64,000 nt of DNA from Erpobdella octoculata (Eukaryota; Annelida; Clitellata; Hirudinida; Erpobdellidae), in NCBI GenBank assembly GCA_963978895.1, contig OZ022243.1, forward strand, positions 6,676,182 to 6,740,181. Reading direction: 5' to 3'. Under the pieces are notes generated by a model, which was given only the letters and a program-made list of their open reading frames with translations, made no database searches and was not told where the DNA came from. The position numbers and the translations under genes are program-made. Below are positions 58,738 to 64,000 of the stretch, one piece after another; position 1 is the stretch's first letter; every line of letters starts with the position of its first letter.

Positions 58738-60576
58738 AATTAGGTATTTAGATTCTTCTAAAAAAATGAGAAAATAAGTGTTTCACCATTTGGATCCAGG
58801 ACCTCAAATGTGGGGTGGAAAATAGGGTTATTTGTTTTTTTTTTAAATAACAGCTTCTCAGAAACTGTAAATGGTACCGATGTAAAAGTTAATAATTAGT
58901 ATCTACTCAAAAAATAATGATATAGGTACGTGTTTCACCATTTTTTGAAAATTTGGTTTCCAGGACCTCAAATGTAGAGTGGAAAATAGGGTTCTTTGTT
59001 TTTTAAAGTAACAGCTTCTCAGAAACTGTAAAGGCAACCGAAGTAAAAATTAATAATTAGTATCTACTCAAAAAATAATGATATACGTGTTCACAATTTT
59101 TTGAATATTTGGTTTCCAGGACCTCAAATGGGGGTTGGAAACTTGGGTTATTTGGTTTTTAAAGTAGCTGCTACTTAAAAACTGTGAATGCTACAGGAGT
59201 AAAAATTAGTATTTAGTTTCTACTCCAAAAATAATGAAATACGTGTTTTAGCATTTTTTGAAAATTTTGTTTCCAGGACTTCAATTGTGGGGTGGAAAAT
59301 AGGGTTATTTGTTTTTTAAAGTAACTGCTGCTCAAAAACTGTAAATGCAACAAAAGTAAAAATCATTATTTAGTTTCTAATCTAAAAATAATGATATACG
59401 TGTTTCACCATTTTTTACAAATTTGGTTTCCAGGACTTTAAATGTGGGGTGGAAAATAGGATTACTTGGTTTTTAAAGTAACTGCTACTCAAAAACTGTG
59501 AATGCTACAGATGTAAAAATTAGTATTTAGTTTTTTTTATTGAGATTTAGCATACGCCTTATCAATGAGGCAGAAGTTGGCTGCGACATAGGGACGGCGA
59601 CGGTTTTTCGCCTATAACTTTTTTATTTTTTGCAATATTAAATTTATTTGTACACCATTATATTTCTTTTTTAAATACCTTTCCAACGATCTATAGCACA
59701 ACCCCAATGCACGAACTTTTTTTTGCACTATAGTTCGGGGATCCAGCTGCGCAGCCAACTTCTCCCTCGTGCCTTATCAAGACAAGTCTTGCTCAAGGCG
59801 AGAGAGGGAGGGTACTTGCAAAGGCAGCCATTTATAGGCGCCTACCCCTTTAGCAAATGCGAGTGAACTCCTTGCTTAAAGGAGTTATGCTGGTGACGCC
59901 GGCGAAGTTTGAACTGCCGACCTAACGATCGACAGGCGAACGCTCTACCGCTCTGCCACCAGCGCCTCAAAAAATAACGATATAAGTGTTTCACCATTTT
60001 TTAAAACTTTGGTTTCCATGACTTCAAATGTGGGGTCAAAATAAGAGTTATTTGATTTTAAAATAAGAGTTATTTGATTTTAAAATAAGAGTTATTTGAT
60101 TTTAAAATAACTGCTACTCAACAACTGCAAGCATTACAGATGTAAAACTTAGTATTTTGAGGTTTTGTGCGGTTAAAAGTAGCTGAGTCCAGTTTATCAC
60201 CGGTCGGGCCAAGCCGTTATTTTAGGGTCTTCTTATGGGCCAGGCTAAACCTTAAATCAAGGTGGTACGGGCCGAGGTTTTTCACTAAGCATATAGACAT
60301 TTTAGTAATTTTAGGGTCTTCAGACGGGCCGGGCTAAACCTGAAGTCAAGGTGGGACGGCCGAAGTTTTTCATCAAGTATATAGAATTTCTAGGCCTGTA
60401 AAAACGGGCCGGGTCCAAATTAGACGGGCCGGGCCCAAATTAGACGGGCCGTGCCGTGCCAGGAATTTTGGTTTTGAAACGGGTTGGGCCAAGTTGACGG
60501 GCCGAGCCAACACATATGGATGCACGGTTCAAATTCTCTAATTTCATGCGAGCGAAGCCGCTACGGGCACTGCTAG
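58738..60576 (+). mobile_element. Helitron copy 3 (3' part, exact CTAG end)
   Basis: It begins within the copy-1 sequence TTGAAATT.GGTAT and ends GCTACGGGCACTGCTAG at 60576, followed by T. Contains about five ~160-bp units, a SINE (59545-59968), a 3-copy short tandem AATAAGAGTTATTTGATTTT (60045-60110) and the GGGCC-rich 3' block. Confidence 0.85.
59545..59968 (-). mobile_element. tRNA-derived SINE
   Basis: On the minus strand the head (59968-59895) reads GCTGGTGGCAGAGCGGTAGA with an A-box (TGGCAGAGCGG) and later GGTCGGCAGTTCAAAC with a B-box-like GTTCAAAC, about tRNA-sized. A non-tRNA body follows to about 59545. It interrupts a Helitron repeat unit. Confidence 0.75.
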
Positions 60577-61876
60577 TTAGACATATTCAGCTTGCATCAT
60601 ACGAGACACCTTTTGCTCGACGGCGGCAAAGGTTCAAATGTTTTTCTTCTGCAAACCGCGGCGGGCTGCAGTTTTAGCAAAAAGTCTGGCTTTTCTATAC
60701 GATATAAGTATATAATATATGTTTTAGACAATTTATTGCTAAGATTAGATAGAATGTTTATTAAACCAAAAACCCAAAAACAAAAGTATGCTGATTGGTT
60801 TAACATTAAACAAGAAAATGAAAAAACAAGTTTTTCAACACAAACTTTTATTTAAAATAGATTTGATTTAAAAAATACAAAAAATGTTTAAATTAAATTG
60901 TTTTTTTAATTGAATCATGTATTGTCATCAAATATAAAGCTATGCTGAAAGTTCCAGCTTCCAAGCTTGTCAACAATCTGGTTAAATTTCACTTGCAAGA
61001 TTTGCGTACAGAGAAAGACACACACATACATACACAAACAGAGATTGTAACCTAAATAAAAGTTTGTAAAAACCATAACCGTAAAAATTAAAAAATTTGC
61101 TTGCATTTTTTATCAAAACTAAATTACAGGAGAAAAATTAAAAACGTAAAATTGAAGTTAAACTCTTGTAATGAGTTTTTTAGATTAACATTAACATTAA
61201 CATTAAGTCTTGAACTGAGGACCGGCATCTAAAAATGTTTAACGAAAGTTAACGTTTCCTTTAATAATTCAAAGTAGTTGATTTCAATATGTTTCTTTTT
61301 TAAACAATTCTACATACAATTATTTATTGGACTTATGAGCCAAACGTTAATTAGGAAAGTAATACTTCTCAATCAACGTTTAAGTCATCTGAGGAACAAA
61401 TCATCAACTTTTTAAATGACAATTTCTTAACTCAAGTAACTAAGAATTTTACAAGATGTTGCAAATCTCAAAAGTAGTCTGGAAATAAGCCTCACAATTA
61501 ATAATTAAATTATTGTTTACATAATGAATAAGTTAGTAATAAATAAATACGCTGTTGAAAATAAAATTATTAAGTTAAATAGCGCCCTCGATGATTTTTC
61601 TATAATTATTCAGTAACTTAAAATGCTATTATCTTTCTGGTATATATCTTTCTGACCACCCTTTCCAAGTGTTTTCTAAACCATGGTTGACCATTTAAGC
61701 TTTTGCGACCAACAAGCAAGAGGTGTTTTTCTGTACCACAGGTAATACAAATTATTATAGTTGCAATACTTTTTTATCACGTTTTTTTTAATTTTTTAAT
61801 TTTGCTCTTGTTTCTCTCTGTTTCTGTTTGTCCGGGTGGAAAGCATGTCATTTAAATTTGAAGCATTTTTCCAATT
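60577..61876. other. AT-rich region without recognised genes
   Basis: An 87-codon frame (60592-60855) has no recognisable family. No repeats with clear ends were seen. Confidence 0.45.
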
Positions 61877-61886
61877 TTGTTAACAT

Positions 61887-62132
61887 TTGGACACAGAGGA
61901 GCACAAACAGCAGCTGTTGGCGCGTGCAAAAAACTTGAGGACGATCAAGGAAGGAGGATGGTCGATGGTGTTCATCCACCAAGACCTGACGCCAAAAGAA
62001 AGAGAAACAAGAAAGCTCCTGGTCGAAGAAATGAAGTCACGGCTGCGGAGCGGGGAAACAAACCTCAGAATCTCGGACGGCAGAATAGTGACCAGAAGAG
62101 CCCCCAGTGGGGCAAAAAATCAAAGTGCTTGA
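61887..62132 (+). CDS. CR1-type ORF1 C-terminal part
   Basis: 81 codons: HKQQLLARAKNLRTIKEGGW, SMVFIHQDLTPKERETRKLL, VEEMKSRLRSGETNLRISDG, RIVTRR. The pattern (IxxDLTpxER..rk.L..ElK.R...Ge.nL.I..g.iv) is that of the ORF1 C-terminal domain of CR1/L2-like LINEs. The upstream coiled-coil and RNA-binding parts are missing or out of frame, so the element seems 5' truncated near 61880. Confidence 0.7.
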   Translation: MDTEEHKQQLLARAKNLRTIKEGGWSMVFIHQDLTPKERETRKLLVEEMKSRLRSGETNLRISDGRIVTRRAPSGAKNQSA

Positions 62133-62148
62133 TCAAGAAAAATTGTAG

Positions 62149-64000
62149 TTGTTCTGGAGTCGACGCTGCTATCGTCATCTGGGACCAACCACTGAATACG
62201 AATCTTACTCTGGTCTAGCCGGACAATCTATCCCCGCTGCATGTCTCAATGTTAGGTCTATTAAAAACAAAACTGCTATTGTTGCGGATATCATAAATGA
62301 AAACAAGTTATCAATCCTCGGCTTAACTGAAACCTGGCACGAGAGTTATGAGGATGTTGCACTGAAAAAGATCACTTTGCCTGGCTACCGTTGCATCAAA
62401 TCCGCCAGAAGGTCTGATGAAACGGGTCGCACATACCGTGGAATTGCGGTTATTTACAAGGACACGCTGTCTGCCAAGCCATACTCTCTGGGTTCCAAGC
62501 CAGCTAAATTCGAGATCACGTCTATAATGTTTTCGTCTCTGAAAACGAATTTTATCTTTGTGGCGATATACCGCCCTGGAGGCAATCCCGTGAGTGATTT
62601 GTTCTTCATGGAGTTTGAGAGCATATTTGAAACCCTGGCAACTTACAACTACCAAATCATTATTACCGGCGATTTTAACGTCAGGGTCAACATCTCTAAT
62701 GACCCCCACTCCATCCGTCTCCTAAGCCTCATACGTTCATTTGGATTTATTCAGTCTGTCGTCGGCCCTACGCATACGCATGGTAACACTCTGGACTTGG
62801 TCATTACCCGATCAGATCTTCCCCCTCCATCTATCATCGTTGATCTACCACAGGTGTCAGATCACTCGCTTGTGCGTTTCCGGATCCCGTTCCGTCATCC
62901 TCCCCCGCTGCTTATCGACGTCAACACCCGGGCTCGGAGAAGTTTCGACCCAGAACAATTCCGTTCTGATTTACAGAGAACTTCTCTGTGTAATCCGGCG
63001 GTCTATGAGACGATGTCAATCAGTCAGGTTCTTGAGGTCTTCGACACAACCTTGTCATCACTTCTTCACAAACATGCCCCGCCTCGTGTTGCCAGGCTGC
63101 GCCACCGGCCCCTCACCCCATGGTTCGACTCTGAATGCGCTGCCTTAAAACGAAGATCGAGGAAGTTAGAAAGACGTTATAGACAAACACAAGATCCCAT
63201 CGATCGCACTTCATGCATCAACCAGGTGCGAACGTCTCATGACCTTTACAGACAGAAACAAAATCTCTACTGGAAGATGAAGATTGACGACAGCCGAGGG
63301 AGTCCTGGGAGATTATGGCGGACATTATCTGGGGTGCTCGGTCGGGTTCGGAGCAACCCGATTTCGCCAAAAGATCTTACAGCTAACGATTTCTCGAGAG
63401 CGTTCAATGATAAGATAAGAGATATCCGCCAGTCTACGTCATACGCTTCCAGTCCACGATTCGACCCCGGCTGTTGTTCCTGCGACCTGCTGAGGTTTAA
63501 ACCTGTGAGTGTCGACGACATAACCCGGCTCATCAAATCTTCACCAAACAAAAATTGTTCCCTGGACCCAATACCGATATGGATGATCAAGCAATACTCT
63601 AGTGAACTGACACCGTTTGTGACATTCCTGGTAAATTCATCGCTAGAGCGGGGACAGTTTCCTCCTGCCCAGAAAAATGCTGTCATCACACCGATCCTGA
63701 AGAAGCCGAATCTAGATCCGCTCAACACCGGTAACTACCGTCCAATCTCGAATCTGTCCTTTCTGTCAAAACTACTGGAACGATGCGTAGCCGCCCAGAT
63801 AAACATCTACCTCGGTGAAAACAACCTTCTCCCGATGTTTCAGTCGGCGTACAGAAATCAGCACTCCACTGAAACTGCTGTCCTGAAGGTACTGTCTGAC
63901 ATTTACGCTGCGGCTGATTCGGGTCGGATCACGCTACTGGGACTTCTGGACCTCTCCGCTGCTTTCGACACTGTTGACCATCAAATTTTGGTTAACAGGC
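62149..64000 (+). CDS. CR1-type ORF2: endonuclease and reverse transcriptase (partial at window end)
   Basis: The frame is open from the codon after TAG 62146-62148 to base 64000 (about 617 codons, no stop), with no early ATG. Endonuclease motifs: CLNVRSIKNKTAIVADIINE, ILGLTETWH, GIAVIYKD, VAIYRPGG, IIITGDFNVR, NTLDLVITRSD and VSDHSLVRF, which include the catalytic Glu, Asp-Asn and final His. Then PWFDSECAALKRRSRKLERR, a linker, and RT: CSLDPIPIWMIKQY, FPPAQKNAVITPILKKPNLD, NYRPISNLSFLSKLLERCVA, LPMFQSAYRNQHSTETAVLK and LLDLSAAFDTVDH (first catalytic Asp). The YADD box would lie beyond the window. Confidence 0.93.
   Translation, partial: MFWSRRCYRHLGPTTEYESYSGLAGQSIPAACLNVRSIKNKTAIVADIINENKLSILGLTETWHESYEDVALKKITLPGYRCIKSARRSDETGRTYRGIAVIYKDTLSAKPYSLGSKPAKFEITSIMFSSLKTNFIFVAIYRPGGNPVSDLFFMEFESIFETLATYNYQIIITGDFNVRVNISNDPHSIRLLSLIRSFGFIQSVVGPTHTHGNTLDLVITRSDLPPPSIIVDLPQVSDHSLVRFRIPFRHPPPLLIDVNTRARRSFDPEQFRSDLQRTSLCNPAVYETMSISQVLEVFDTTLSSLLHKHAPPRVARLRHRPLTPWFDSECAALKRRSRKLERRYRQTQDPIDRTSCINQVRTSHDLYRQKQNLYWKMKIDDSRGSPGRLWRTLSGVLGRVRSNPISPKDLTANDFSRAFNDKIRDIRQSTSYASSPRFDPGCCSCDLLRFKPVSVDDITRLIKSSPNKNCSLDPIPIWMIKQYSSELTPFVTFLVNSSLERGQFPPAQKNAVITPILKKPNLDPLNTGNYRPISNLSFLSKLLERCVAAQINIYLGENNLLPMFQSAYRNQHSTETAVLKVLSDIYAAADSGRITLLGLLDLSAAFDTVDHQILVNR

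Larger units (their letters stand above)
61880..64000 (+). mobile_element. CR1-type LINE, 5' truncated ORF1 and open ORF2 to the window edge
   Basis: ORF1 C-terminal part is followed 16 bp later by ORF2 with endonuclease and reverse transcriptase domains. Codon composition is GC-richer than the surroundings, as expected for a young element. Confidence 0.9.

Noticed and set aside
59895..59968. A functional tRNA gene
   Set aside because: Box-like motifs and size fit, but it continues into a SINE body and sits inside a Helitron unit; the T-arm is imperfect.
62323..63728. Minus-strand ORFs of 128 and 153 codons
   Set aside because: They are antisense to the open CR1 ORF2.

Overview
This is an AT-rich, transposon-saturated stretch of an invertebrate animal nuclear genome. 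GT-AG introns, a tRNA-derived SINE, and LTR, LINE, Penelope-like, Helitron, hAT, piggyBac and Merlin elements all point to a metazoan. The species cannot be named from the sequence. Most of the window is mobile DNA in layered insertions, punctuated by long (TA)n arrays.

One host-type gene can be assembled. Nine exons on the + strand (9763-57535) join in frame at GT-AG sites into a 474-residue Hsp70-family protein. It resembles mitochondrial Hsp70 (HSPA9/mortalin) most, but it has only the nucleotide-binding domain, a short acidic tail and eroded nucleotide-contact motifs. Four introns are 63-68 bp or 1.5 kb; the others are 2.7, 7.0, 23.0 and 11.9 kb and are filled by transposons.

Layout. 1-632: Merlin (IS1595-like) element with perfect 45-bp inverted ends. 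755-3010: decayed transposon-associated gene split by a MITE. 4070-9189: internally deleted Gypsy LTR element (minus strand) with a 602-codon gag-protease ORF and a Helitron inside one LTR. 9763-11924: exons 1-4. 12.5-14.0 kb: decayed LINE. 14610-14716: exon 5. 14.85-16.7 kb: second Gypsy remnant with a SAP-domain, very acidic gag. 16.7-18.2 kb: truncated piggyBac and a perfect 106-bp inverted repeat. 18.4-21.5 kb: Penelope-like fragment, short Helitron, hAT with a nested element. 21741-21903: exon 6. 22-30 kb: hAT, duplicated Helitron-like block, gag-protease fragment and a nearly full Penelope-like element (minus). 30.3-35.3 kb: piggyBac and two decayed transposase genes. 36.25-43.98 kb: a nest of at least seven elements. 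44941-45276: exon 7. 45.5-56.1 kb: piggyBac copies, a foldback element with 20-bp arrays in both arms, a second Helitron. 57159-57535: exons 8-9. 57.9-60.6 kb: CR1-like RT fragment fused to a third Helitron carrying a SINE. 61.9-64.0 kb: CR1-type LINE whose ORF2 is open to the window edge.

The elements do not work together as a pathway; the logic is insertion order. Target-site duplications, empty sites in sister copies and restored reading frames allow much of that order to be read. The most unusual points are the intact but apparently non-catalytic Hsp70-like gene, hammerhead-like folds beside Penelope-like sequences, the multi-layer nest, and inverted-repeat elements with tandem arrays in their arms.
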